Shown here piece after piece: positions 32,825 through 41,998 of a stretch of DNA of 64,000 bases. The notes under the pieces are model-generated. The model saw only the letters and a program-made list of their open reading frames with translations. It was not told where the DNA came from and did not search any database. Source of the stretch: Chitinophaga sp. SYP-B3965 (GTDB taxonomy: Bacteria; Bacteroidota; Bacteroidia; Chitinophagales; Chitinophagaceae); the NCBI RefSeq assembly GCF_009647655.1, contig NZ_WJFD01000002.1, positions 310,001-374,000 of the forward strand, given 5' to 3'. Position numbers and translations under genes: made by a program. Numbering within the stretch: the stretch's first letter is position 1; every line of letters begins with the position of its first letter.

Positions 32825-34597
32825 ATGAAAAAGATTATCAACATAAACTTGTCCAGCCGCCTGATCCCCATAGAGGACAGTGCTTATGAGATCTTGCGGC
32901 AGTACCTGGATAGCCTCAAACGCTATTTCTCGCAAGAGGAAGGTGCCGAGGAGATCGTTGGAGATATTGAAAGCCGGATAGCGGAAATTTTTCAGGATAA
33001 GATCCGCAAAGGCGCACATTGCATCACAGATGAAGATGTGCAGGCCATCAAAACCTCTATGGGTACGCCGGAACAATTCGCAGACGAACCGCTTAATAAT
33101 ACAAAGGAATCTAAATCCCACGCCAGCAACGAAAGCTATGCTTCTTATGCCCGTCCGCGGAAACGCTTTTACCGGGATCCGGACAGTAAAGTACTCGGTG
33201 GCGTATGTAGTGGTTTAGGTGCTTACTTTAATGTAGACCCGATCGTTTTCCGTATCGTGTTTGCCCTCATGGCCGTTGGCCTCTGGGGTGGCGGTATCCT
33301 CCTTTATTTTATCCTCTGGTTTGCAACACCCGAAGCCGTAACTGCCGCTGAAAAGCTGGAAATGCGCGGGGAGCGGGTGGATCTGAATAATATTAAGGCA
33401 ACAGTGCAGGAAGAAATGAACACCTTCCGCTCCCGCATGGAAAGAATGGGAGACGATGTCAAAAATTTTTCAGAGGGCCGCGGGAAACAGTTCGGTAGAG
33501 ATGCCGGTACTGCAATTGAAGGGTTTTTCCGGGGACTGGCAAATGTTATCGCATTTGTTGCAAAAGGGTTTTTCCTTTTCATCGCAGTCGTAATACTCTT
33601 TACAATAGTAGTTGGTCTGATCGGAGCAGCTGCATTTTCCGCGGTCCTTTTCCCAATTAAAGACCTGGTTTTTGATGCCGGAACGCAAAGCCTGCTCTTC
33701 TGGCCTGCTATCTCATTGCTCATTGGTATTCCCGTGCTTGCGATCATCATGTTCCTCGTAAGGAAGATGGCTGGCATCAGGCAAACCAACAAATATGCTG
33801 GTTATACCTTAGGCTTCTTCTGGATCTTAGGAGTGGTATTATCCATCTGGCTGGCCATTTCCGTATCAAGGGACTTCAACGGGCCCACGATCAGAGAGTC
33901 TGAAAGTTTTGCTTTGACACAACCGTCTGGTGGCAGATTGATCCTTGAAAAGGATCAGGATATGCTGGATCTGGACGATACGAATATATTTGATGGTAAA
34001 CTGCGGGTGGTGGATGATACCGCCATTATCGGACACATCCGCATCAATGTAAAGAAAAGTAATACAGATAGTTTTGCCGTAGAAGTGGAAAAAAGCTCAA
34101 TAGGCCGCACCGTAGCGCAGGCTAAGATGCTGGCCCGTGAGATCCAGTTCCAGATGAAACAGCAGGACTCTGTATTACTTATTCCTTCAGGGTTTTCCAT
34201 CCCACGTAATTCCATCTTCCGCAACCAGACCATCAAGCTAACCATTATGGTGCCTGTAGGAAAGAGCCTTGTAGTTGATAGAGAAGTATGGAATTACTAC
34301 CGCTGGGATCGCAACTGGCGCAACGAATGGTGGGATAACCGGGATGGAGACGACTGGGATAATAATGATCAGATCAACATAAAAATGAATACAGACGGTT
34401 GGGAAAAGAAGGTAAAAGAAGAAGAGCGCAAAGAAAGATCTGTAAAGGATTCCCTTCAGAACAATTACCAATATAAAGGGCCTGATCAGCAAAACACCAC
34501 GCCTGTAGAGGATAGTAAAGAAAAAGACTCAGCGGCAAAAGACAAGAAAAATGTGGCCGTGAGTTTCGTGAATTTCCTCTTCAGGAGCACCTTTTAA
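32825..34597 (+). CDS. PspC domain membrane protein
   Basis: A 590-residue protein. The first 100 residues are acidic and helical (EEGAEEIVGDIESRIAEIFQDKI, then DVQAIKTSMGTPEQF). A PspC domain lies at about 110-165 (RFYRDPDSKVLGGVCSGLGAYFNVDPIVFRIVFALMAVGLWGGGILLYFILWFATPE). Three or four more membrane helices occur between 230 and 360, and residues about 370-500 are a beta-rich extracytoplasmic region with repeated charged turns; the tail is highly charged. PspC relatives take part in envelope stress responses. It follows padR in one operon and ends before a terminator. Confidence 0.88.
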   Translation: MKKIININLSSRLIPIEDSAYEILRQYLDSLKRYFSQEEGAEEIVGDIESRIAEIFQDKIRKGAHCITDEDVQAIKTSMGTPEQFADEPLNNTKESKSHASNESYASYARPRKRFYRDPDSKVLGGVCSGLGAYFNVDPIVFRIVFALMAVGLWGGGILLYFILWFATPEAVTAAEKLEMRGERVDLNNIKATVQEEMNTFRSRMERMGDDVKNFSEGRGKQFGRDAGTAIEGFFRGLANVIAFVAKGFFLFIAVVILFTIVVGLIGAAAFSAVLFPIKDLVFDAGTQSLLFWPAISLLIGIPVLAIIMFLVRKMAGIRQTNKYAGYTLGFFWILGVVLSIWLAISVSRDFNGPTIRESESFALTQPSGGRLILEKDQDMLDLDDTNIFDGKLRVVDDTAIIGHIRINVKKSNTDSFAVEVEKSSIGRTVAQAKMLAREIQFQMKQQDSVLLIPSGFSIPRNSIFRNQTIKLTIMVPVGKSLVVDREVWNYYRWDRNWRNEWWDNRDGDDWDNNDQINIKMNTDGWEKKVKEEERKERSVKDSLQNNYQYKGPDQQNTTPVEDSKEKDSAAKDKKNVAVSFVNFLFRSTF

Positions 34598-34648
34598 CCT
34601 AACATTCAGATAATAATCGTCACAATAAGTTTAGTTTCACAAATGTAT

Positions 34649-34675
34649 AAAACCGCGGTGTCAACCGCGGTTTTT
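34649..34675 (+). terminator. Rho-independent terminator after the pspC gene
   Basis: A 9-bp perfect stem (AACCGCGGT / ACCGCGGTT) with a GTCA loop and T5 follows the PspC stop by 50 bases. Confidence 0.85.
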
Positions 34676-34738
34676 GTGTATTTAGGCGGCATAACACTAT
34701 TTTTCCCGATCCGATCACGCCCATCCCCCGATTATTGC

Positions 34739-34766
34739 TAGTTTTGCATATTCAAAATTCAGGAGG
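34739..34766 (+). promoter_or_regulatory. -7 element and ribosome site of feoB
   Basis: TAGTTTTG (34739-34746) fits TAnnTTTG. An AGGAGG at 34761-34766 lies 11 bases before the ATG, an unusually strong Shine-Dalgarno for this window. No -33 TTTG is evident. Confidence 0.45.
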
Positions 34767-34777
34767 ATCAGATAAGG

Positions 34778-36904
34778 ATGAAGGCACCAATTAACATTGC
34801 ACTGGTAGGTAATCCGAACAGTGGGAAAAGCTCGCTCTTTAATGCACTTACGGGATTGAACCAGAAAGTGAGTAATTTTCCGGGGGTAACGGTTGATAAA
34901 AAAACCGGTATTTCCCGCATTACCCCTCAGCTGGATGCAACCATTATTGACCTGCCCGGTACCTATAGCCTTTATCCTAAAAGCGCGGATGAATTTGTGA
35001 CCTATGATGTGCTCCTCAACCCCAAAGGGGAAGACAGGCCCACCATGATCCTCATCATCGCCGATGCCTCCAACCTCAAACGTAACCTCCTCTTCTGCTC
35101 CCAGATCATAGACCTGAAATTACCGGTGATCATTGGTTTAACCATGATGGACCTGGCTAAGAAAAAAGGGGTGGAAATAGACCTGGCCGGCCTGGAAAGA
35201 GAATTGGGCGTGCCGGTAGTAGCCATCAATCCCCGGAAAAACAAAGGGATCCCTCAACTGAAAAAGAACATAGAACTGATCGTTCAGGAGAAATTTGGCG
35301 CACCCGCCAGGGATTTTATCGAAAATCAGCAGCTGGCCCCGGAAGTGATCGCAGACGTAAAAAAGATCTTCCCCGTAACCAGCGACTACGGCGCTTTACA
35401 CGTAGCCGTTAATTATGATGAGCTGGAATTCCTGAATAAATCTCAGCAGCAGCAAATAAAAGAAAGTCTCCATAACCACGGATTCAATAAAACAAAAATC
35501 CAGGCAGAAGAGATCATGCAGCGGTACAGCCGCATCAAACATATCATGAACGTGACCGTAGTAGAAACAGATCCCCTGCAGCAACAACTGCAAACAGAAA
35601 GGATCGACAACCTGCTGCTGCATCGTTTCTGGGGATACCTCATTCTCCTCGCCGTACTTTTCCTGCTTTTCCAGAGCATTTTCTGGCTGGCCTCCTATCC
35701 CATGGATCTCATCGAAGCCGGATTTAGCGGCATCAGTGGATGGTTCGCCCAGATCTTACCGGAAAATAAACTGAGCGATATTTTCATTAATGGTATCATT
35801 GCCGGTTTAGGCGGTATCGCCGTTTTCATTCCGCAGATCATGATCCTCTTTGGATTGATCACCGTATTGGAAGACACGGGATACATGGCCCGGATCAGTT
35901 TTTTAACAGACAGGTTAATGCGCCAGGTGGGTCTCAACGGAAAATCCGTAATGCCCCTGATCAGCGGAGTGGCATGTGCCGTACCCGCTATCATGGCTGC
36001 CCGTAATATCGAAAACAAAAAAGAACGGCTGATCACCATCATGATCACCCCGTTGATGGCCTGTTCTGCAAGATTGCCCATCTACACCATCATGATCGGA
36101 CTGGTGATCCCTAATAAAAGCATTCTCGGTTTCCTCAATCTGCAGGGCCTCGTGATGATGGGCTTATATTTACTGGGTTTCTTTATGGCCATTGCCATAG
36201 CTGGTGTGATGAAATGGTTCATCCGCATCCGCGAGAAGAGTTACTTCATCATGGAATTACCCGTATACCGCGCACCACGCTGGAAAAATGTGGGTACCAC
36301 CATGGTAGAAAAAGCAAAGATCTTCGTAATGGATGCCGGTAAAGTGATCATGGTTATTTCCATTATCCTCTGGTTCCTGGCCTCTTACGGACCAGGCAAA
36401 CCCATGGAAGAGGTACATGTGAAATATGAACAACTGAAAACACAAACAACGGACTCCCTGCAACTCGCAGACCTCGACAAACAATTTCAATCAGAAAAAC
36501 TGGCCCATTCTTATGCCGGTATATTAGGCCATGCCATTGAACCAGTAGTAAAACCCCTGGGATTCGACTGGAAGATCGGCATTGCATTGATCACCTCTTT
36601 TGCTGCCCGGGAAGTTTTTGTGGGAACCATGGCAACGTTGTACAGTGTGGGAGATACGGAAGACAGTGATGCTACCCTCAGGGAGAAAATGGCTTCTGCC
36701 ACAAGGATAGACGGAACGCCGGTATATACACTCGCAACAGGGCTTTCCCTAATGATCTTCTATGCATTCGCCATGCAGTGTATGAGCACCCTCGCTATTG
36801 TAAAACGGGAAACCCGCTCCTGGAAATATCCCATCATCCAGTTCGTTTACATGACAGCACTGGCCTATGCCTGCAGCAGGCTCATTTATGTAATTTTCAA
36901 ATAA
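34778..36904 (+). CDS. feoB: Ferrous iron transport protein B
   Basis: A 708-residue Fe(II) permease with an N-terminal GTPase. G1 is GNPNSGKSSLFN near residue 10, G2 is in SNFPGVTVDKK, G3 is DLPGTYSL near 55, and the G4 position reads TMMD where NxxD is canonical. A helical GDI-like domain follows to about 275. The membrane part (about 285-700) has the two Gate motifs, with SGVACAVPAIMAARNI near 393 and ITSFAAREVFVGTMATLY near 605. No feoA or feoC is seen next to it. It has its own promoter and lies 36 bases before an M28 peptidase gene. Confidence 0.95.
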   Translation: MKAPINIALVGNPNSGKSSLFNALTGLNQKVSNFPGVTVDKKTGISRITPQLDATIIDLPGTYSLYPKSADEFVTYDVLLNPKGEDRPTMILIIADASNLKRNLLFCSQIIDLKLPVIIGLTMMDLAKKKGVEIDLAGLERELGVPVVAINPRKNKGIPQLKKNIELIVQEKFGAPARDFIENQQLAPEVIADVKKIFPVTSDYGALHVAVNYDELEFLNKSQQQQIKESLHNHGFNKTKIQAEEIMQRYSRIKHIMNVTVVETDPLQQQLQTERIDNLLLHRFWGYLILLAVLFLLFQSIFWLASYPMDLIEAGFSGISGWFAQILPENKLSDIFINGIIAGLGGIAVFIPQIMILFGLITVLEDTGYMARISFLTDRLMRQVGLNGKSVMPLISGVACAVPAIMAARNIENKKERLITIMITPLMACSARLPIYTIMIGLVIPNKSILGFLNLQGLVMMGLYLLGFFMAIAIAGVMKWFIRIREKSYFIMELPVYRAPRWKNVGTTMVEKAKIFVMDAGKVIMVISIILWFLASYGPGKPMEEVHVKYEQLKTQTTDSLQLADLDKQFQSEKLAHSYAGILGHAIEPVVKPLGFDWKIGIALITSFAAREVFVGTMATLYSVGDTEDSDATLREKMASATRIDGTPVYTLATGLSLMIFYAFAMQCMSTLAIVKRETRSWKYPIIQFVYMTALAYACSRLIYVIFK

Positions 36905-36924
36905 GAGGGAAACCATTACATTTG
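36894..36924 (+). promoter_or_regulatory. Candidate promoter of the M28 peptidase gene
   Basis: TACATTTG (36917-36924) matches TAnnTTTG with TTTT 19 bases upstream, inside the feoB end. It lies 16 bases before the ATG. Confidence 0.45.
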
Positions 36925-36940
36925 GAGAAATACGCTCCTG

Positions 36941-37831
36941 ATGAAAATATTCCTCCCAATTGTTGGTTGCCTGATCAGTCTGTCCACTTACGCCCAGATC
37001 GATTCTTCTCAGCTGATGAAAGATGTGCAGACCTTATCTGCGGATAAAATGGAAGGCCGGAAAACCGGCACAAAAGGTAACCGCCTGGCCCAGTTCTATC
37101 TGCTGGACCGCTTAAAGCAAACCGGGCTGCAACAATTCAGCAACACATATGAGCAACCCTTCTATTTCACGCAAGGCGATAAGCGGATCATGGGAACGAA
37201 CCTCTATGGTTACATCAAAGGGAGCACCGATAGTTTTATTGTGATCAGCGCCCATTACGATCATATCGGTACTAAGAAACCACAAACCGGCACAGACAGT
37301 ATTTATAATGGAGCAGACGATAATGCTTCCGGCATTGGCGGGATGCTGGCCATGGCACAATATTTTTCTAAAAACCCACCCAAACACACCCTGATCTTTG
37401 CGGCATTCGATGCAGAAGAAATGGGATTGCAGGGCGCGAAAGCTTTTGTTGCCAAACTACCAGTACCTGCTACACGTATCCTGATGAATATCAATATGGA
37501 TATGATCAGTCGTAATGATAAGAATGAATTGTACGTATGCGGCACCGCACTTTACCCGCAATTAAAACCATTCGTAACAGCTGCCGCCGCTACCAGCACA
37601 GTCAAACTCCCCATGGGCCACGACCGCCCGGAAGATAAAGACCAAAACTGGACCAACCAGAGTGATCACTACGAGTTCCATAAAAAGAAGATCCCCTTCC
37701 TCTATTTCGGCGTAGAAGATCATCCGGATTACCACAAAGCATCAGATGAATTCAGCCGGATCAATCCTTCTTTTTATTACCAGGCAACAAAGGCGGTGTT
37801 GAATATTGTACAGATAATAGACAAGCAATAA
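36941..37831 (+). CDS. Secreted M28 family metallopeptidase
   Basis: A 296-residue zinc aminopeptidase-like enzyme with a signal peptide (MKIFLPIVGCLISLSTYAQ). The zinc ligands and catalytic acid are visible in family order: H and D in VISAHYDHIG near residue 105, D in GADDNASGIGG near 127, E-E in FDAEEMGLQGA near 157, D in MNINMDMIS near 187, and H in EDHPDYHKASDEF near 265. It is a single domain without PA or PDZ parts, shorter than the relative at 57.7-59.3 kb. It acts in the periplasm or outside the cell on N-termini of peptides. The substrate is unknown. Confidence 0.9.
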   Translation: MKIFLPIVGCLISLSTYAQIDSSQLMKDVQTLSADKMEGRKTGTKGNRLAQFYLLDRLKQTGLQQFSNTYEQPFYFTQGDKRIMGTNLYGYIKGSTDSFIVISAHYDHIGTKKPQTGTDSIYNGADDNASGIGGMLAMAQYFSKNPPKHTLIFAAFDAEEMGLQGAKAFVAKLPVPATRILMNINMDMISRNDKNELYVCGTALYPQLKPFVTAAAATSTVKLPMGHDRPEDKDQNWTNQSDHYEFHKKKIPFLYFGVEDHPDYHKASDEFSRINPSFYYQATKAVLNIVQIIDKQ

Positions 37832-37833
37832 AG

Positions 37834-37865
37834 AAAAGGCCGCATCATACGATGCGGCCTTTTTT
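37834..37865 (+). terminator. Rho-independent terminator after the M28 gene
   Basis: A 13-bp perfect stem (AAAAGGCCGCATC / GATGCGGCCTTTT) with an ATAC loop ends in T5, 2 bases after the stop. Confidence 0.9.
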
Positions 37866-37889
37866 ATAAAGATATTTTGAAAACCATTT

Positions 37890-37915
37890 CATTTGCAGAC
37901 GGCCGTCTGCAAATG
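37890..37915. repeat. Perfect 26-bp palindrome in a convergent intergenic region
   Basis: The half CATTTGCAGACGG is followed directly by its exact reverse complement. It has no T tract, so it is not a normal terminator. It lies 8 bases before the tandem array between two convergent genes. Confidence 0.8.
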
Positions 37916-37922
37916 GCAGCCA

Positions 37923-38198
37923 GGAAAATTCATTTATTTCGTTTTTAAAAACAACCACCGCCCTCGTTTACAGCAAGATAAATTACCTGCAAAATTCGTT
38001 TGTTTTCAAAACAATCATCCTTCCATTTATTGTAAAAACTACCTTCGGAAAATTCGTTTATTTTCAAAATAATCACCTCCCATTTATAGTAAGAAACGCC
38101 ACCCGGAAAATTTGTTCATTTTCAAAGCAATCTTCTACCTCTTTTGCTGTAAAAAACATTCCCCAGAAAAATGTCTTGTTTTTCAAAACAGCCCCGGG
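37923..38198. repeat. Degenerate tandem array of about 60 bp units, five copies
   Basis: Units start at 37923, 37989, 38047, 38105 and 38165 (spacings 66, 58, 58, 60; the last is partial). Each begins GGAAAATTCGTTTATTTTC or close to it, followed by a C-rich middle and CATTTATTGTAAAAAC-type end. Copies at 38047, 38105 and 38165 can form a small hairpin (GAAAAT/ATTTTC, GAAAAT/ATTTTC, GAAAAA/TTTTTC), the last by compensating changes. No protein is encoded. Confidence 0.75.
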
Positions 38199-38241
38199 AA
38201 AAACGCACTCTCTTGCCTTTACCCCTCAAAAAAATCCCACC

Positions 38242-38274
38242 CGTTTAGAAAATGCCGCAGGCATTTTCTAAACG
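38242..38274. repeat. Strong inverted repeat beside the S41 peptidase stop
   Basis: A 14-bp perfect stem (CGTTTAGAAAATGC / GCATTTTCTAAACG) with a 5-base loop lies 8 bases from the minus-strand stop at 38283. No T run follows on that strand at once, so it is at best a non-canonical terminator. Confidence 0.7.
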
Positions 38275-38282
38275 AAAAAAAC

Positions 38283-39722
38283 TTATTCCCCCGGCCGCGG
38301 CTCAACCAGGATATGATAATAAGCCTTATTCATTTGAGAAGAACCAACATACTGCACCCTTGTTCTCGAAACACTTTCCGGAGACGCCACCCTTAATGGT
38401 GCATGCCCCAGTATCTTCGTCATCGCCTTATTTAGCAAAGGTTCTTTCACACTACCCCAATCCCCCAGTGCCAAACTTTCCAGCACTTCCTCATTCGGCG
38501 CAAACCCATTCGTATAATCTGAAGTTCCCGCAGAGTTAAATGCTTTGGAAGTAATAGGCTGAAGCCCCCAGGTATTTTTAGCATCATTGATCTTATAAAA
38601 AGTTTGGGACCCCACATTCTTACCATACGTTCTCTCCCCTATCAGCCACACATCCATATAAGGCTTCAGGCCATTGATGATCAGTTCACTGGCAGATGCA
38701 GAGTTATTACTGGTTAGAATAATGAAACTTTCCAGCCCCGCGCCGATATTATTAGCTTCGTCTGTAAAATAGGAATTGAAGAAATTGACGCCATAAGCAT
38801 CCGTGTATTTCTTCATATTGAGTGTATTGTATTCTCTCCGGAAGAATACTTTCGTAGTACTTAAACCCTTTACGATGTTACTGCCGAGATTGATGGTAGA
38901 ACGGGAATCCCCGCCACCATTATAACGAAGGTCCAGGATAAGATGTTTAACTCCCGCTGCTTTGAACTTCGCAAAAACGGCATCCACCTGGTTATCATAT
39001 TCATTTTCATAACCCGCCTGTCCCCTGTCCGGCGCAAAGAAATTATATACAAAGTAACCGATCTTCTTACCATCGATGGTATATACAGAATCCATGTACA
39101 CCGGGTTTTCGGAATATTCAACTACCGTTAGATTTTTAACGGAGGGGTTCATGGTACTATCACTCAACCCGTCTTTTGTCATGGTGTGATCGAATACCGT
39201 TAATGTATGATCTTTGCCCATGGCATCCAGGAATGCATTTACATCCGCATTGTTGGTAGCGGAAGAATATTTAAAATCAGTATTGTTGATCTGAAAGAAG
39301 ATCTGTCCTCTTTTCATGCCTGCAGCAGAAGCCGGAGAATTCTTCTTCACGTATTGGATGATCCCTCCCAGCTTGGTACCATTTCCATGAAGGAACAAAC
39401 CAACACTATATCCTGCTTCTTTTGTATTCCCGCTTAAAGAATTCTGAAGGTCTTTATAATTAGGCACCGCCCAGGAATACCGGTCGTCTGCATGTAGCAA
39501 ACTTTCAAAAAAGCCATAAGGTTCTTTGGTATAATCCGGGGAGCCTGTGATGGAGGTGTTCCAGTAATATTCCTGTTTCATGGTTTTATAGATCCAGTCA
39601 TCCACATAACCATTGTCGGTATTGGGAACAGAAGGGCTGTCTTTCTTTTTACAGGCAGTCATTAATATGCCTGCGGCGAAGAAGCATAGAAGGCATCGGA
39701 ACATCGCGGAGCGCTTTTTCAT
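38283..39722 (-). CDS. S41 family peptidase lipoprotein with PDZ domain
   Basis: A 479-residue processing-protease relative. A lipoprotein signal ends in GILMTAC (Cys near residue 24). A helical N-terminal part (DDWIYKTMKQEYYWNTSITGSPDYTKEPYGFF) is followed by a PDZ-like domain (about 105-190; LGGIIQYVKKNSPASAAGMKRGQIFFQI). The peptidase S41 core spans about 220-420 with LDLRYNGGGDSRS and the catalytic serine in ILTSNNSASASELI; the lysine follows in GERTYGKNVGS. The order is that of C-terminal-processing peptidases. Extracytoplasmic, membrane-anchored; substrate unknown. It follows two small secreted-protein genes on the same strand. Confidence 0.9.
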   Translation of the reverse strand: MKKRSAMFRCLLCFFAAGILMTACKKKDSPSVPNTDNGYVDDWIYKTMKQEYYWNTSITGSPDYTKEPYGFFESLLHADDRYSWAVPNYKDLQNSLSGNTKEAGYSVGLFLHGNGTKLGGIIQYVKKNSPASAAGMKRGQIFFQINNTDFKYSSATNNADVNAFLDAMGKDHTLTVFDHTMTKDGLSDSTMNPSVKNLTVVEYSENPVYMDSVYTIDGKKIGYFVYNFFAPDRGQAGYENEYDNQVDAVFAKFKAAGVKHLILDLRYNGGGDSRSTINLGSNIVKGLSTTKVFFRREYNTLNMKKYTDAYGVNFFNSYFTDEANNIGAGLESFIILTSNNSASASELIINGLKPYMDVWLIGERTYGKNVGSQTFYKINDAKNTWGLQPITSKAFNSAGTSDYTNGFAPNEEVLESLALGDWGSVKEPLLNKAMTKILGHAPLRVASPESVSRTRVQYVGSSQMNKAYYHILVEPRPGE

Positions 39723-39745
39723 AAAAACGTATATGAGATATTAAA

Positions 39746-40177
39746 TTAGCTCTTTTTCTTTAGCTGCACCGTGAGCAGATCGTCCGGCCGCTTGTAAACA
39801 TCGATGAATTGATCTGCATAACCTTTACGGCTGATGGTGATCCTGCTACCTGCCTTTACCCCTTTCAGATAAAAATGCCCGCAGGCGTCTGTCAACACAT
39901 CATTCACTTTTGCATTTTGCACTGGTTTCCCCCGCTCATTGGTAACGATGCCGAAGAGGTTATATTGTTCATCTTCCAAATGAACGATCAGCACTCTTCT
40001 CCCTGCTCTTTCATGCATGCCCGTATTCCGGGGACCCGTCACCACATCTATCTTTTTAACCTTAACACCTGCCAGGTCTGCAGAATCCACTTCCCTGCCA
40101 TTAATGATATAAACAGATTTTTGCTGGGCAAAGCCGGTCAGGGAAAAAAGAAGGAGAAAAGGCAAAAAGCGGTTCAT
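39746..40177 (-). CDS. Secreted carboxypeptidase-regulatory-like domain protein
   Basis: A 143-residue protein with a signal peptide (MNRFLPFLLLFSLTGFAQQ). The mature part begins SVYIINGREVDSADLAGV and contains a transthyretin-like regulatory beta-sandwich at about 75-140 (LFGIVTNERGKPVQNAKVNDVLTDACGHFYLKGVKAGSRITISRKGY). Such domains are often found at the N-terminus of SusC proteins; here it is alone. Presumably periplasmic or surface-exposed, function unknown. Its stop lies 23 bases before the S41 gene, so the two are likely cotranscribed. Confidence 0.75.
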   Translation of the reverse strand: MNRFLPFLLLFSLTGFAQQKSVYIINGREVDSADLAGVKVKKIDVVTGPRNTGMHERAGRRVLIVHLEDEQYNLFGIVTNERGKPVQNAKVNDVLTDACGHFYLKGVKAGSRITISRKGYADQFIDVYKRPDDLLTVQLKKKS

Positions 40178-40238
40178 AAATTATAATTATGCATAATCCA
40201 TGCCAGCAATGCGGAACCCGCCACCAGCAAGAGAAAAC

Positions 40239-40868
40239 CTATTCCACCGCCGGCCTGACCCCCTCAGCCATCAGCTCCCCCCGGATCTTCCGCTTCCATT
40301 CCAGCTGCATAAAACCATTCATCCCACTATGCACCTTATCATCAAACTCCTCCTGTAATCTGTTCATCTCCCGGAAAGATTCCAGGTATTCATACTGTAT
40401 CCTGCTTTCATGGTCATCGGTGGTCAGCGGCATCTGCAATACTTTTTTCCGGAAGCGCTCAGCCACCAGCCGGGTGATGTCAAAATGCAGTTGTTCATGT
40501 TCAAGCGTATGGGAAGAAGGGGGCCTGGTACGTAGCCAGGAAGAGCTTTTCACCCAAAATACCTGTAAAACAAGCGTGATCTCCAGGGTATCCCGGAATT
40601 GCCGGCTGCTGCCATCAAAAGCGAAACTGGTAAAACTGATCGCTTCATTTTTTCCTGGCCCCGAACCCCGCGGACCGGCTTTGAAATCTTCCGGCTTAAC
40701 TGCGCGCTGATGGTAAAAAAGGGTGTCGGACGCAACGTCTTCCGGCCTGGGATCTGTTAAAAAGATCACCTTTACCACTGTGCCGGAATCCTTGTTGGAA
40801 GAGGGTATAGCAGTATCCTGCAATAAAATGCAGCAGAATGTTCCGATGAAAACGAACGGGTTAAACAT
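40239..40868 (-). CDS. DUF922-like putative zinc protease
   Basis: A 209-residue protein with a hydrophobic start ([20 protein letters not shown]) that suits a signal peptide. The middle has [34 protein letters not shown], then the helix [24 protein letters not shown] near residue 120, where HEQLH is an HExxH-type zinc motif in the DUF922 setting. Conserved Glu and Tyr residues follow ([27 protein letters not shown]). A peptidase role is suggested by the motif but not demonstrated. It is 61 bases upstream of the regulatory-domain gene on the same strand. Confidence 0.7.
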   Translation of the reverse strand: MFNPFVFIGTFCCILLQDTAIPSSNKDSGTVVKVIFLTDPRPEDVASDTLFYHQRAVKPEDFKAGPRGSGPGKNEAISFTSFAFDGSSRQFRDTLEITLVLQVFWVKSSSWLRTRPPSSHTLEHEQLHFDITRLVAERFRKKVLQMPLTTDDHESRIQYEYLESFREMNRLQEEFDDKVHSGMNGFMQLEWKRKIRGELMAEGVRPAVE

Positions 40869-40992
40869 GGTGTACTATAAAGTTCGGAAATCTAATTCGT
40901 TTGCGCCGGTAATTTTAAAAGTATCCACTACGGCTGATTTCGGTGATCGCACAAAATTCAGTAATTTACAAGATTACCAAAACAATCATTCC

Positions 40993-41991
40993 ATGTACGG
41001 CGGTGGATACATTTTCGACGAGCCCAATAACCGGCAGTTAAAGGAAGAGCAAATACACGATGATCCGGAAAAACTGACGGAATTTGAGGATCGCATATCC
41101 CGGGGAGAGAAGATCGAACCCGGGGACTGGATGCCTTCAGAATACAGAAGGCAATTAATCCGTCTCATAGAACAACATGCCCATTCAGAGATCATCGGCG
41201 CTTTGCCGGAAGGTACCTGGATCACCCGCGCTCCGGGATTTAAACGCAAACTCGCGTTGATCGCAAAAGTGCAGGATGAAATAGGGCATGGGCAGCTATT
41301 ATATAATGCAGCAGAAACCCTGGGCAAAAGTCGTGAGGCTATGATCAATGATCTGCTCAGCGGCAAATCAAAATATTCCAACGTATTTAATTACCCCGCA
41401 GAAACCTGGGCAGATGTAACCGTGATCGGCTTTTTGATCGATGCGGCTGCTATCGTGAACCAGATAGCCAATTCCAAAGGTTCTTACGGACCTTATTGCC
41501 GGGCGCTGGAAAGGATCTGTTACGAAGAAAGCTTCCACCTGAAACAAGGGCACGATGCTTTTGTGGAACTCGCTGCCGGTACCCCCGCTCAAAGGGAAAT
41601 GGTGCAGGACGCACTGAACCGCTGGTGGCAACCCATCATGCATTTCTTCGGCCCTCCAGATAAAAATTCCACCCACAGTGAAAAACTGATGCAGTGGAAA
41701 GTGAAGATGGCCAGTAACGACGATATGCGGAACCAGTTCCTGGACACTTATGTACCCAAGATCTGGGATATGGGCCTCACCCTGCCAGATGAAAAATTGA
41801 AAAAGGATGAAGCCACCGGCAAATGGGATTATTCAGATCCGGACTGGGACCTCTTTAAGATCGTGATCAATGGCGGCGGCCCCTGCAATAAAGAAAGACT
41901 GGATGTACGCAAATGGGCAGAAGAACATGGCCGTTGGGTAAGAAAAGCATTAATGAATCCGAAAGATAAAATATCCGCTCCCGTAGCATAA
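40993..41991 (+). CDS. paaA: 1,2-phenylacetyl-CoA epoxidase, catalytic subunit PaaA
   Basis: A 332-residue di-iron oxygenase subunit. Ferritin-like ligand motifs are visible: E66 region in [16 protein letters not shown] in [18 protein letters not shown] near 96-99, and EESFH in [20 protein letters not shown] near 180. With PaaBCE it epoxidises the ring of phenylacetyl-CoA. I chose the ATG at 40993 ([11 protein letters not shown]), the usual N-terminus; the same frame is open upstream but that part overlaps the divergent protease gene. It starts a paaABCD operon. Confidence 0.95.
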   Translation: MYGGGYIFDEPNNRQLKEEQIHDDPEKLTEFEDRISRGEKIEPGDWMPSEYRRQLIRLIEQHAHSEIIGALPEGTWITRAPGFKRKLALIAKVQDEIGHGQLLYNAAETLGKSREAMINDLLSGKSKYSNVFNYPAETWADVTVIGFLIDAAAIVNQIANSKGSYGPYCRALERICYEESFHLKQGHDAFVELAAGTPAQREMVQDALNRWWQPIMHFFGPPDKNSTHSEKLMQWKVKMASNDDMRNQFLDTYVPKIWDMGLTLPDEKLKKDEATGKWDYSDPDWDLFKIVINGGGPCNKERLDVRKWAEEHGRWVRKALMNPKDKISAPVA

Positions 41992-41998
41992 TAATAAC

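Noticed and set aside
37923-38198. A CRISPR array
   Set aside because: Units are degenerate along their whole length with no unique spacers of constant size, and no cas gene is present.
38112-38539. Plus-strand frames over the tandem array and the S41 gene end
   Set aside because: They lie mostly antisense to the S41 gene or in repeats, and have no ribosome site or known family.
40189-40710. A 173-codon plus-strand frame overlapping the DUF922-like gene
   Set aside because: Ser/Cys/Arg-rich composition is typical of the antisense of a real gene, and the minus-strand frame has a signal and HExxH-type motif.
40723-40992. Upstream extension of the paaA frame
   Set aside because: It overlaps the divergent protease gene and is unlike PaaA; the family begins at MYGGGY.
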